From the NCBI GenBank assembly GCA_964611275.1, contig CAZSZS010000172.1, positions 1 through 64,000 of the forward strand: a DNA stretch of 64,000 nucleotides, read 5' to 3'. The position numbers and the translations under genes are program-made. Positions 52,180-61,951 of this stretch are shown piece by piece. The notes below the pieces were generated by a model. The model searched no databases, was not told the DNA's origin, and saw only the letters and a list, made by a program, of their open reading frames with translations. The stretch's first letter is position 1, and the number at the start of each line of letters is the position of its first letter. Origin of the DNA: WJMT01 sp964611275 (GTDB taxonomy: Bacteria > Acidobacteriota > Aminicenantia > Aminicenantales > Aminicenantaceae).

Positions 52180-54513
52180 CAGGGTCTCGCATATTTTGAG
52201 CGCGACCTGTTTGGCAAACAGGCCGCTTTCTTTAGTGGGCCCCACACATGAGGGGCACCCTTCTTTACAGGGGCATGCTTGGATGGTTTTCAGACAGTAT
52301 TCGAGAAGTCTCTTCTCAAGTTCAAAGAGAGAAGGACTCAACCCGATGCCTCCAGGGAAATTATCATAAATAAAGATATTGGGTTCAAAGTCTTCCTGAG
52401 AAAAATCTATGGGTCGTTCCTCTTTCATCATTTTTAGCCTTATGTCCCTGGGAGGGACAGACTTTCCGGTGGAGTTGTCTCCAACGGATACTCCGATGTC
52501 GTGCAGATCGCACATCATAAAGATAGGCGAGACATGATGCAGGCAGTAGGACAGTCCAAAAAGCCCGTTTATTTTTTGTTCCGTTGAAAAGTCAAGGGAC
52601 TTAAGTAGGGAGGCCGGAATGGTAAGCCAGTAGGCTGTGGTGTGCATTTCATTCTGAGGGAGCTTTAGATCCCCGGCTCCCACATTTTCCATTGTATGAA
52701 ATTTGATCTTTTTAAAGCCAACGACCTGAGTTGCCACATGGACTTCTCCATGGGATGTGCGGCAGTTTCCAAGGTCCTTCTGTTCGAATTCATCCAGTAT
52801 TTTGATCTTTGTATAATCTATGGCATCCGTATAATAATCCACGTCCGTCTTTTTCACATATGCTTTTCTCTGCTCAAAGTCAAGTTTTTGCACATAATAC
52901 TGCACTCCCTCGCACATGTAGATGGCTTTCGGATGGAGGGTTGTCAGGGCAGTTGGAAAATCGACCTCTGCGACCACATCTGTTTTCTGAGTGGTGTCCA
53001 CAACGACAAAATTATCAGAGCTGATGCTCCTGAGGCTTACGGCGTCCGCAGGATAAGCATCGGAGGCCCAGTACCATTTGTCTTTTGAATGCGTGACGAG
53101 ATTTTCGTCTTCAAGAAAATTGAGAATATCGCTGATCTCAACACGGCCGAATTTTTCTCCGTCTTTAAAGGGAAGTTCAAAAGCAGCGCACTCCACATGG
53201 TTGACAAGAATGGACAGGTTATCCGGATTTATCAGAGATTTTTCCGGGTTTTTTGAAAAGAAATAATCCGGATTATTGATAATGAATTGATCCAGAGGGG
53301 AACTTGAGGCGACGAGAACCGCACATGAAGTGCCTGATTTGCGTCCGGCTCTGCCGGCCCTCTGCCAGGTGCTTGAAATAGAACCCGGATATCCGGCTAG
53401 AACAGCCACGTCCAGGCTTCCGATGTCTATCCCCAGCTCCAGGGCGTTGGTGGAAACCACACCAATGATCTTCCCTTCCCTTAATTTCTTTTCGATCTCT
53501 CTCCGTTTTTTGGGGAGATATCCCCCGCGGTATCCCCGTATCAATCCTTCATATTGGATTTTGTTTTCAAAGTTGTGTTTGAGGTAGGTGAGAAGGACTT
53601 CTGTGATAAGGCGGCTCTGAGCAAAAACAATGGTCTGGAGTCTTTGTTTAAGAAAAACAGAAGCCACGGACCTGGTCTCGTTCACATAGGAGCGTCTGAT
53701 TCCCAGGTATCTGTTGACAACAGGAGGATTGTAAAATATGAAATATTTTTCACCGCGCGGAGCTCCGTTTTCATCAACAAGGGAGACAGGCTCCTCTATG
53801 GTTTTTTGTGACATCTCCTGAGGATTGGCAATGGTCGCCGTGCAGAGAATAAATTGAGGTGATGACCCATAAAAAGCAGCTATCCTTTTAAGCCTTCTTA
53901 ATATATTAGCAAGGTGACTTCCGAATATGCCTCTGTAATTATGAAGTTCGTCAATAACGATATATTTCAGGTTTTCAAACAGCTTGATCCATTTCGTATG
54001 GTGGGGAAGAATGCCCGTGTGGAGCATATCAGGGTTTGTTATGATGATATGCCCCCTGGCTCTTATGGCTTTCCGGGCGTCCTGGGGAGTGTCTCCATCA
54101 TAGGTGAAGATCCTGACCTCATCAGGCAAAAGAGCGATGGTGTCGTCCAGTTCTGCTCTCTGGTCCTGGGAAAGAGCTTTTGTCGGGAAAATATATATGG
54201 ACCGTGCCGAGGCATTTTTCAGGATGGAGTCCAGTACAGGAAGATTATAGCAGAGAGTTTTTCCCGAGGCCGTAGGAGTGACGACCACAAAGTTTTTCTT
54301 TTCCTGAGAAAGCTGCCAGGAATCGAACTGGTGCGTATAGAGCCTGGAGAATCCTTTTTGCTTGAATGCTTTGACAAGGGAAGGATGAATATCTGATGGG
54401 TATTCTTTGAAGAGGCCCTGTTTTGGAGGGATGTGCTTTATGATTTTAATGGAGTTAGACCGGCTTCCCATGACTTTTAATTGGTCCAGGGATTTCAATA
54501 TGTTTTTTTCCAT
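52171..54513 (-). CDS. MrfA-like superfamily 2 DNA helicase with zinc-binding C-terminus
   Basis: A 780-residue DEAD/H helicase. It has Walker A TPTASGKTLCYNLP (about 80-93), a DEAH-box variant DELHNYRG, a helicase C domain with TNALELGIDIGSLD and QRAGRAGRKSG, and a C-terminal domain ending CPCKEGCPSC with four cysteines. This matches YprA/MrfA of Bacillus, a 3'-5' helicase for mitomycin-crosslink repair. The uvrA gene 1.6 kb away fits but is not in the same operon. Confidence 0.9.
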   Translation of the reverse strand: MEKNILKSLDQLKVMGSRSNSIKIIKHIPPKQGLFKEYPSDIHPSLVKAFKQKGFSRLYTHQFDSWQLSQEKKNFVVVTPTASGKTLCYNLPVLDSILKNASARSIYIFPTKALSQDQRAELDDTIALLPDEVRIFTYDGDTPQDARKAIRARGHIIITNPDMLHTGILPHHTKWIKLFENLKYIVIDELHNYRGIFGSHLANILRRLKRIAAFYGSSPQFILCTATIANPQEMSQKTIEEPVSLVDENGAPRGEKYFIFYNPPVVNRYLGIRRSYVNETRSVASVFLKQRLQTIVFAQSRLITEVLLTYLKHNFENKIQYEGLIRGYRGGYLPKKRREIEKKLREGKIIGVVSTNALELGIDIGSLDVAVLAGYPGSISSTWQRAGRAGRKSGTSCAVLVASSSPLDQFIINNPDYFFSKNPEKSLINPDNLSILVNHVECAAFELPFKDGEKFGRVEISDILNFLEDENLVTHSKDKWYWASDAYPADAVSLRSISSDNFVVVDTTQKTDVVAEVDFPTALTTLHPKAIYMCEGVQYYVQKLDFEQRKAYVKKTDVDYYTDAIDYTKIKILDEFEQKDLGNCRTSHGEVHVATQVVGFKKIKFHTMENVGAGDLKLPQNEMHTTAYWLTIPASLLKSLDFSTEQKINGLFGLSYCLHHVSPIFMMCDLHDIGVSVGDNSTGKSVPPRDIRLKMMKEERPIDFSQEDFEPNIFIYDNFPGGIGLSPSLFELEKRLLEYCLKTIQACPCKEGCPSCVGPTKESGLFAKQVALKICETLLH

Positions 54514-54642
54514 ATTTTAATTACTTAATTCCTTTACACGAGTTTTTATATTAACTTGGTTAGGTCTATTCATACATTGTTGGTAAAAAAAAGTAAATTG
54601 TTCAAGCAAGTGAACAGCATTCGGAAATTAAAGTTGATATCA

Positions 54643-56016
54643 TTATTTAATATATCCCAGTGTCCTTAAATTTTCCAATGCTTTTTCTGATAATTTTTTG
54701 GCTTCTTCTGTTTTTTTATGGCTGTTTAAGTAATTATGGATTGACCTATATTCATTATACTTTTTCTCAAGTCGTTCAGATAAATCTCTGTGCTTTGTAA
54801 TAATATTGTTTTTTTCATTGGGGTCATTGAAGAAATTAAAAAGATATCGGTTTTGCGTTTTTAATTCTTCACAGGTCTCTGGTTTTAGATAGGTAAAATG
54901 GTATCCGTTTTTTGTAATGACAGCAAAGCTTCCTGATCCAATTATGTATAAGAGTCTCTTTTTATGTTTTCTTAAAAGAGAAATGCCTTGAATGTCTTGG
55001 TGGGGTTGCAATCCAGCTATATGCAGTATTGTTGGGTAAATATCCATAAGACTTACAGGCCTGGTTATGACCTGTGGCTTAAAGTCCGGAAGATAAGCGA
55101 TTATTGGGACTCTAATACCAGGACTAAAAGTCAGCTTGCCATGATTAAAGAAATAATTGTATTCTCCTATGTCCTCGCCATGATCTGAAGAGATAATAAA
55201 GAGAGTGTTCTCATGCCAACTTTTTTTGTAGAAAACGTCAATTATTCTGCCTATTTCCTCATCTGCATATTTAATAGCTCCTTCATATAAAGAAGTAAAG
55301 TATCCTTCAAAGGGATGATCCTTTAGTAGTGTGCGTTCATGTGTGGTTCCAGCCACTATTTTATTTTTTATTTGTGTTATATCTCTTCCTTTATATTTTT
55401 GCTCGACATATTTTTCAGGGGGCATATAAGGTGTATGTGTTTCCATATAGTGAAGCCATAAAAAAAACGGAGTGTCCCTTTTTTTGCTTAAGAATTGGAT
55501 CCCTTTTTCCGTAATGTATCGAGTTGACTCTTTTTTATCATCTATGTTCTCCCAAACTTCAATATATTTATTAAATCCCTGGTTGAATTGAAAAACTTTT
55601 GATAAATTTGCATTATCTACACACGCATAATTATAGTAACCTTTCAGCCTTAATGCTTCAGCTAAGGTGATGTTTTTGTAAGCTAGAGGACCTTGTGTGG
55701 GTCTTGTTTTGTGAACATATGGATGAAGTCCTGTCATTATTGAAGCAATAGATGCTGACGTTTTTGGGATAGTGCAATATGCATTTTTAAACAATAATGA
55801 TCTTTTTGAGAACTCATCTATCTTGGGACAGGTTTCATATTTGTATCCATAACAACTCATGCTATCTGATCTTAAGGCATCTACAGTTATTAATATTATA
55901 TTGAGATTTATGTCGGTATCGGAATATTCCCTATCAAACAAAGGAAAAAAGGCTATGGCTATGATACAAAGAAACGATAAAAAGATAATCAGAAAAAAAA
56001 TATGATATTTTTTCAT
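54643..56016 (-). CDS. Membrane-anchored sulfatase-like/alkaline-phosphatase-superfamily enzyme
   Basis: A 457-residue protein with an N-terminal membrane helix (about 4-27) and a sulfatase-fold domain with ILITVDALRSDSMSCYGY (metal Asp), SSDHGEDIGEYNYFFNHGK and FSPGIRVPIIAYLPD. At the nucleophile position the formylglycine motif CxPxR is replaced by TSASI (T86-I90), so Thr86 may be the nucleophile, as in phosphoethanolamine and phosphoglycerol transferases. ATG at 56016 is chosen because the signal anchor starts there. A TTG at 56034, 12 nt after GAGGAG, is a credible alternative. The gene is notably AT-rich, suggesting transfer. Confidence 0.85.
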   Translation of the reverse strand: MKKYHIFFLIIFLSFLCIIAIAFFPLFDREYSDTDINLNIILITVDALRSDSMSCYGYKYETCPKIDEFSKRSLLFKNAYCTIPKTSASIASIMTGLHPYVHKTRPTQGPLAYKNITLAEALRLKGYYNYACVDNANLSKVFQFNQGFNKYIEVWENIDDKKESTRYITEKGIQFLSKKRDTPFFLWLHYMETHTPYMPPEKYVEQKYKGRDITQIKNKIVAGTTHERTLLKDHPFEGYFTSLYEGAIKYADEEIGRIIDVFYKKSWHENTLFIISSDHGEDIGEYNYFFNHGKLTFSPGIRVPIIAYLPDFKPQVITRPVSLMDIYPTILHIAGLQPHQDIQGISLLRKHKKRLLYIIGSGSFAVITKNGYHFTYLKPETCEELKTQNRYLFNFFNDPNEKNNIITKHRDLSERLEKKYNEYRSIHNYLNSHKKTEEAKKLSEKALENLRTLGYIK

Positions 56017-56103
56017 CTTCTGCTGATGTAACAAATCAGAGAAAAACTCCTCTCATTAAATCATAATAATAGAATGAGTTAATTCATGCAAGTGAATATA
56101 CTA

Positions 56104-56115
56104 GGGGACGTCCCC
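56104..56115. repeat. Perfect 12-bp palindrome GGGGACGTCCCC
   Basis: GGGGACGTCCCC is fully self-complementary and lies between the divergent sulfatase-like and uvrA genes. It could be an operator or a remnant of a GACGTC-containing intergenic repeat. Nothing decides between these. Confidence 0.4.
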
Positions 56116-56158
56116 ATGATGTTGCCTAAATCAAGAGAAAGGAATACAATATCCGGTC

Positions 56159-58675
56159 ATGCTGAATGAGATACGAATAAAGAAGGCCGCCCAGCATAAT
56201 CTCAAAAACATTGATGTGAACCTCCCCAGAAACAAGATGATTGTGGTCACAGGGCCCAGCGGGTCGGGTAAATCATCCCTTGCCTTTGATACCCTGTTTG
56301 CTGAAGGCCAGAGAAGATACATAGAATGTCTTTCAGCTTATGCCAGGCAGTATATAGAACAGATGGAGAAACCAGAGGTCGAGTCCATTGAGGGAATATC
56401 ACCTTCTATTTCCATCGATCAGAAGACCATATCAACGAATCCTCGGTCCACGGTCGGGACCGTCACCGAGATATATGATTTTCTCAGACTGCTGTTTGCC
56501 CGAGTGGGCACCCCTCACTGTCCCGAATGCGGACGGGAGGTCAGTTCTCAGACATCGGATCAGATACTAGAGAGGATCAAGCAAAAAAATAAAGGCCGGA
56601 CCGTGAGAATCCTCTCTCCGGTGATCAAAGGGAGAAAGGGTGAATACCTGAAGCTTTTTGAAAGGATGAGAAGAAAAGGATTTCTCCGTGTGCGTGTAGA
56701 TAGAGAGTTTCACGAGCTGGAGGATGAAATATACCTGGCTAAAACTAAAGTGCATGATATCGAGATCCTTATAGATGAGGTTTCTGTGTCAGAGAAATCG
56801 GCCCTAAGGATAAAGGAAGCGGTGGACAGGGCCCTGGAGTTGTCAGAGGGGGATTTGCTTCTTTTGGATCCTGAGGGAGATGAGACTTTTTATTCCTTGA
56901 ATCTCATATGCCCTTACTGTGAGATAAATCTTCCTGAACTGGAGCCCAGGACATTTTCGTTCAACAGCCCTTACGGAGCCTGTCCGTACTGCAACGGTAT
57001 TGGATTCCAGACCAGGATAGACACCCGCGGGAATCTTCATGTGAGCGATGATCTCTGTCATTATTGCGGGGGGAGCCGTCTCAAGAAAGAGAGCACTTGT
57101 GTAAAGATAGGAGGCAAGGATATTTTTCAATTAAGCTGTCTTCCTATAACCAGTCTGATGGAAGAGGTCAAAGGATTTGAGTTTAAAGGAGAAAACCACG
57201 TTGTTGCGTCCAGGATTTTAAAAGAGATCGAATCGCGCCTTCATATCATTGAAAGATTAGGCATGTCGTATCTTCATCTGGCAAGGACCACTTCTTCGCT
57301 TTCAGGGGGTGAGGCGCGACGGATCCGGCTGGCCGCACAGATAGGAATGCAGCTGCGCGGCGTCCTTTATGTGCTGGATGAACCGACCATTGGCCTTCAC
57401 CAGAGGGATAATAAAAGGCTCATCTCTCTGCTGAGAGAGATAAGAGACCAGGGTAATTCAGTCGTTGTGGTAGAACATGACGAGCAGACGATACGCTCTG
57501 CGGATTATATTTTGGACTTGGGGCCCGGGGCAGGGGAAAAAGGAGGGGAGAAAGTCGCAGAAGGAGATTACAGGAGGATTGTCACCCTTTTCAACTCGCT
57601 GACGTCCGAGTATTTAAGGCACGAAAAAGTCATTCCTGTTCCCGGGAAAAGGAGAGTTCCTGAAAAATGGTTGACTGTAAAAAAGGCATCAGAGCATAAT
57701 CTGAAAAAGATCGATGTGCCGTTTCCTCTCTCAGCCTTTACAGTTGTAACTGGGCTTTCCGGATCAGGAAAAAGCACGCTGGTCTATGATATTCTGTATA
57801 AGAAACTTTCAAATATTTTTCATAAATCAAAAGTCAAACCAGGGGCTCATGAATCTATAAGCGGTTTAGAAAGCGTAAATAAAGTGGTGTCTGTTGACCA
57901 GAAGCCCATTGGGAGGACTCCCCGCTCTAATCCGGCGACATACACAGGGTTGTTTACTGAATTAAGAAACCTGTTCTCCATGACACCTGAGGCAAAAATA
58001 AGAGGATACAAAAAGAGCCGGTTCAGTTTTAATGTTCCGGGGGGGCGGTGTGAGGAATGCCGCGGGGCCGGTTCAAAAAAGATTGAGATGCATTTTCTTC
58101 CTGATGTGTATGTCACATGTGACAGGTGCGGTGGCAAACGGTATAATAAGGAAACTCTTGAGGTGCGTTATAAAGGCAAGAGTATTGCTGATTTTCTTGA
58201 GATGACAGTGAGTGAAGCGTATGAATATCTGAAGGCCCACCCGAAGCTGAAATCAAAGTTAGGGATTCTGAAGAGGGTCGGGCTGGGTTATCTGCGGCTC
58301 GGGCAGCCAGCTCCCCATCTTTCAGGAGGGGAGGCCCAGAGGATCAAGCTGACTAAAGAGCTGAGCCGAAAAGACACAGGGCAGACTCTTTATATTTTGG
58401 ATGAACCCACAACAGGCCTTCATTTTGACGATGTAAAAAAGCTTTTAAACGTACTTTCCGAGCTGGTTAATTTAGGGAATACGGTCATTGTCATCGAACA
58501 TAACCTTGATGTTATTAAATTTGCGGATTATATTATTGATTTAGGTCCCGGTGGAGGAGATAAAGGCGGCCGTATTGTGGCCTCCGGGTCCCCTGAGGAG
58601 GTTTCCGAGGAGAAAAGATCTTATACTGGTCAGTTCTTAAAAAAACATTTCAGGGAAATGGAATATTTGGTTTGA
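56159..58675 (+). CDS. uvrA: UvrABC excision repair protein UvrA, short form
   Basis: An 838-residue UvrA, the damage-recognising ATPase of nucleotide excision repair. Walker A motifs are GPSGSGKSS (32-40) and GLSGSGKST (532-540). Both ABC signatures (SLSGGEARRIRLA, HLSGGEAQRIKL) are present, as are the zinc modules CPYC..CPYC (251-278) and CEEC..CDRC. About 100 residues are missing after the first zinc module: LCHYCGG follows at 300 instead of about 110-130 residues later. The gene is divergent from the sulfatase-like gene and is followed by the VPS10-type gene. Confidence 0.95.
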   Translation: MLNEIRIKKAAQHNLKNIDVNLPRNKMIVVTGPSGSGKSSLAFDTLFAEGQRRYIECLSAYARQYIEQMEKPEVESIEGISPSISIDQKTISTNPRSTVGTVTEIYDFLRLLFARVGTPHCPECGREVSSQTSDQILERIKQKNKGRTVRILSPVIKGRKGEYLKLFERMRRKGFLRVRVDREFHELEDEIYLAKTKVHDIEILIDEVSVSEKSALRIKEAVDRALELSEGDLLLLDPEGDETFYSLNLICPYCEINLPELEPRTFSFNSPYGACPYCNGIGFQTRIDTRGNLHVSDDLCHYCGGSRLKKESTCVKIGGKDIFQLSCLPITSLMEEVKGFEFKGENHVVASRILKEIESRLHIIERLGMSYLHLARTTSSLSGGEARRIRLAAQIGMQLRGVLYVLDEPTIGLHQRDNKRLISLLREIRDQGNSVVVVEHDEQTIRSADYILDLGPGAGEKGGEKVAEGDYRRIVTLFNSLTSEYLRHEKVIPVPGKRRVPEKWLTVKKASEHNLKKIDVPFPLSAFTVVTGLSGSGKSTLVYDILYKKLSNIFHKSKVKPGAHESISGLESVNKVVSVDQKPIGRTPRSNPATYTGLFTELRNLFSMTPEAKIRGYKKSRFSFNVPGGRCEECRGAGSKKIEMHFLPDVYVTCDRCGGKRYNKETLEVRYKGKSIADFLEMTVSEAYEYLKAHPKLKSKLGILKRVGLGYLRLGQPAPHLSGGEAQRIKLTKELSRKDTGQTLYILDEPTTGLHFDDVKKLLNVLSELVNLGNTVIVIEHNLDVIKFADYIIDLGPGGGDKGGRIVASGSPEEVSEEKRSYTGQFLKKHFREMEYLV

Positions 58676-58699
58676 TATAAAAGAAAAAATGGAGGAAAG

Positions 58700-61600
58700 A
58701 TGAGAAAAAACAAATCATCGTGTTTAATCTTATGGGCCGTATCTTTGACCCTGGTATTTCTTTTCCAGGGTATGCTCATGGGAGAAAAAGTTCTCTCTAC
58801 AGAACAGTTAGATACATTCAAATGGAGAAATATAGGACCATTCACTTTTTCGGGCAGGATCACGGATTTCGCTGTTCCCAGAGGCCAGAGTAAAGTCTAT
58901 TATGTGGCGACAGCATCGGGAGGTATATGGAAGACAGAGGACGGTGGGATAAGCTTCGAACCCATATTTGATGATTATGGCAACATGAGCATAGGGAATA
59001 TTGCCCTGTCTCCGTCCGACCCGCAGAGAGTCTATGTGGCCACAGGGGAGGCTCTGCATGCCAGGTCAAGTGCGCACGGGAATGGAATGTGGAGGTCTGA
59101 CGATGCAGGGAAAACATGGACCCACATAGGGCTGGAGGAGACTTATTTCATACCTAAGATAGCCGTGGCCCACGACAATCCGGATATTGTTTATGTGGCA
59201 TCCGAGGGAAAGCTCTATGATAATAAGATGGATTGTCAAAGGGGATTGTACAAGACAGAGGACGGAGGCGAGACCTGGAAACAAGTGCTGGATCTTAAGG
59301 ACAGAGGGGTAGGCGATTTTGTCATTGACCCCACTGATTCGAATGTGATCATTGCCGCGGCTTACAAAACCCATAGAAGGACATGGACTTTTATTGACAG
59401 GCAGCCTGAGAACCATTTTTACAAGTCAGTTGACGGGGGCAGTACCTGGAAAAAATTGACCAATGGACTGCCCATGGATATTGAGACCGGCTGGAACGGC
59501 CTGACCATATATCCAAAGAATCCTGATATCGTCTATTTACGGATGGACGAAGACGTCGACCTTGGTCTGGACCAGAGAGAAAACAGGCAGCTCTATAGAG
59601 CAGGCAGTGTTTTTAAAGACGGGTATTATTTCAATAAATTCAAAGCTTATAAAATAGAGGCAGCTCTCCTAAAAATGCTTGATTTCGAACCGATTTCCGT
59701 AGAAAACGAGGAGGAGCTGGCGGAAAAACTGAATGAGCTGATAAAAGATAAGGACTTCCTCAAAAATTCAGGCGTTGACCTGGATGCCTTCATTGAAAAA
59801 GCCAAAAATGTCTACAAGAAACAGGACGATATCCTTGAAGAAATCGCTGAGGTCGAAGAGATACTCAAAGAAGCAGAGCCAGAAGAAGAAAAAGGGGATG
59901 CCGAGGAGAAAGAACCCAAGGGGAGATACCAGGTGCTTAACCGTTTCGTCGTTCAGACTCTCTATGCCCCGGCTTTTCAGGCTATGGAACCGGTTACGAA
60001 ATCAGGAGTCATATACCGTTCTGAAGACCAGGGTGAAACCTGGAAAAGAATGACCGAATACAAGATAACCGGCGGAAGCATTCAGGTCAATGACATAGAG
60101 GCTGGTTATTCGGGAAGGATGGAGGTCGATCCGAATAATGACCAGATCCTTTATGCGGTGGAAGTCTACCCCAAGGTATCTGAAGACGGAGGCAAGACCT
60201 TTAAAAACACAACCTGGTCCGGAGCCAATAAGTGCCATGTGGATATGAGAGGGATATGGATCGATCCCCTTGATTCCGATCATATATTATCTGCAAATGA
60301 CGGAGGGGTGAGCGAGACCTGGGACAGAGGAAAACACTGGTCCCAGAAAGATACCATCAGCGCCCAGCAGTTCTATGATATTTCAGTCGATAATGACATG
60401 CCTTACAATGTGATGGGCGGAACCCAGGATAACGGCTGCTGGCTCGGCCCTTCACAGAACAGAAACCAGTACGGAGTCTTTCCCTCGGATTGGACCTATC
60501 TTCCTTCGGGAGATGGTTTCTATGTTGTCAGAAACTGGTGGAATCCGGAATTTGTATATTTTGAGTCCCAGTTCGGTGGTTCCAGAAGAATGAATCTGAA
60601 GACGGGAGAAATGACAGGACTCTCCAAGCGCAACACTCAGGAGGAGAGAGAAGCTGGTAAAGAGGCGGAAAGGTATCAATGGGATTCCCCTATCGTCCTG
60701 TCTCCGCACAATCCGGGAATCGTCTATGTGTGTTCTCAGCATGTCCATATGTCAACCAAGCGGGGAGATCCGGATTCTTTTGTGACCATCAGCCCTGACC
60801 TTTCCAAACACAACAAAGAACGGATCGAACTTTCAAAACTGACAAATCTTCAGTATGCGACCATATACACATTTGCTGAATCAGCGGTCAAACCAGGGGT
60901 TTACTGGGCCGGAACTGACGATGGAAACCTGCAGGTAAGCATGGACGGCGGAAGCACCTGGGTGAACATAACCGGTAAATTTTACACTGAGAAGGGAGAA
61001 CCAAAAGCAAATGTCCAGGGAGCAAGGATTCCTTATGACAGATGGGTCACCAGAGTCACGCCTTCAGCACACAAACTGGAAAGGTGTTATGTCACCTACT
61101 CCGGATACAGAACCCACAATGAAGATGATTCCTATATCTTTGTGACAGAAGACATGGGAAAGACATGGAAGGACCTGTCAGCAGGGATGAAAAATCCGGT
61201 AAGAGATATTGTGGAAGACCCGGATAATCCTGATGTTCTGTATCTTGCCACGGATTACGGACTCTTTATCAGCATCGACAGAGGAGAGACGTGGGAGAAC
61301 ATGTCTTCCTCAGCACCTGATGTGATCATTAAGAGCCTTGCCTTTCAGGAGAGGGAAAGGGATTTGGCCATAGGCACGTACGGAAGAGGTATCTACATTG
61401 CGGATGTGTATCCGTTCAAGGAATTCACTAATGATACGTTTCTTAAGGACCATTATCTCTTTGAGATCCAGCGGGCTGTGAAATGGAACATATATGAGAG
61501 AAGGGGACCCACATACGGAGAGTTTGCGCGGGTCACCAATCCTGATGTCGGAGCCACATTCTATTACTACCTCAAGGAGAAGGCAAAGTCCGTGAAAATA

Positions 61601-61834
61601 TCCATTAAAAACATGAAGGGTGAAGAGATTTACAAGACAACAGGAGGTTCGGATAAAGGCTTGCATACGATATCCTGGGATTTGAGAAAGAAACCGGAAG
61701 AAGGAAGTAGCCCCAGATGGATGAGAAGAGGACAAATCCTTGACGCAGGCATGTATGAAGTGAGTTTAATTATAGGTGATGAGGAGGTCATGAGTCAGAC
61801 TTTAAAAGTCATAGACGACCCCATGTTTCATTGA
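58700..61834 (+). CDS. Secreted VPS10/sortilin-type beta-propeller protein
   Basis: A 1044-residue protein with a signal peptide (about 1-27). Many BNR/Asp-box repeats of the form SxDxGxTW occur (EDGGETWKQ, VDGGSTWKKL, DQGETWKRM, MDGGSTWVNI, DMGKTWKDL, DRGETWENM), so it forms one or two large beta-propellers. A charged, probably coiled-coil insert (about 315-410, rich in Glu/Lys) interrupts the propeller. The C-terminal ~120 residues look like a beta-sandwich. Such proteins are often annotated as glycosyl hydrolases, but no catalytic residues can be named. A GGAGG site precedes the ATG. Confidence 0.85.
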   Translation: MRKNKSSCLILWAVSLTLVFLFQGMLMGEKVLSTEQLDTFKWRNIGPFTFSGRITDFAVPRGQSKVYYVATASGGIWKTEDGGISFEPIFDDYGNMSIGNIALSPSDPQRVYVATGEALHARSSAHGNGMWRSDDAGKTWTHIGLEETYFIPKIAVAHDNPDIVYVASEGKLYDNKMDCQRGLYKTEDGGETWKQVLDLKDRGVGDFVIDPTDSNVIIAAAYKTHRRTWTFIDRQPENHFYKSVDGGSTWKKLTNGLPMDIETGWNGLTIYPKNPDIVYLRMDEDVDLGLDQRENRQLYRAGSVFKDGYYFNKFKAYKIEAALLKMLDFEPISVENEEELAEKLNELIKDKDFLKNSGVDLDAFIEKAKNVYKKQDDILEEIAEVEEILKEAEPEEEKGDAEEKEPKGRYQVLNRFVVQTLYAPAFQAMEPVTKSGVIYRSEDQGETWKRMTEYKITGGSIQVNDIEAGYSGRMEVDPNNDQILYAVEVYPKVSEDGGKTFKNTTWSGANKCHVDMRGIWIDPLDSDHILSANDGGVSETWDRGKHWSQKDTISAQQFYDISVDNDMPYNVMGGTQDNGCWLGPSQNRNQYGVFPSDWTYLPSGDGFYVVRNWWNPEFVYFESQFGGSRRMNLKTGEMTGLSKRNTQEEREAGKEAERYQWDSPIVLSPHNPGIVYVCSQHVHMSTKRGDPDSFVTISPDLSKHNKERIELSKLTNLQYATIYTFAESAVKPGVYWAGTDDGNLQVSMDGGSTWVNITGKFYTEKGEPKANVQGARIPYDRWVTRVTPSAHKLERCYVTYSGYRTHNEDDSYIFVTEDMGKTWKDLSAGMKNPVRDIVEDPDNPDVLYLATDYGLFISIDRGETWENMSSSAPDVIIKSLAFQERERDLAIGTYGRGIYIADVYPFKEFTNDTFLKDHYLFEIQRAVKWNIYERRGPTYGEFARVTNPDVGATFYYYLKEKAKSVKISIKNMKGEEIYKTTGGSDKGLHTISWDLRKKPEEGSSPRWMRRGQILDAGMYEVSLIIGDEEVMSQTLKVIDDPMFH

Positions 61835-61861
61835 GTTAAGATTACACATACGTTTTTAGAT

Positions 61862-61910
61862 AGAGATAAGCAGAGAGAGCATAAGGGAGAACTCTCTGTT
61901 TATCTCTTTT
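61862..61910 (+). terminator. Probable rho-independent terminator after the VPS10-type gene
   Basis: AGAGATAAGCAGAGAG (61862-61877) pairs with CTCTCTGTTTATCTCT (61892-61907) as a 16-bp stem with one G-T wobble and a 14-nt loop, followed by a short T-run. Confidence 0.6.
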
Positions 61911-61951
61911 GAGGTTATTCATGGAAGCCTGAGGAGGGAATGTGAATTTCC

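Noticed and set aside
61911..61935. A possible solo end of the intergenic element (GGTTATTCATG)
   Set aside because: Only about ten bases match the terminal repeat, and neither the core nor the partner end is nearby.
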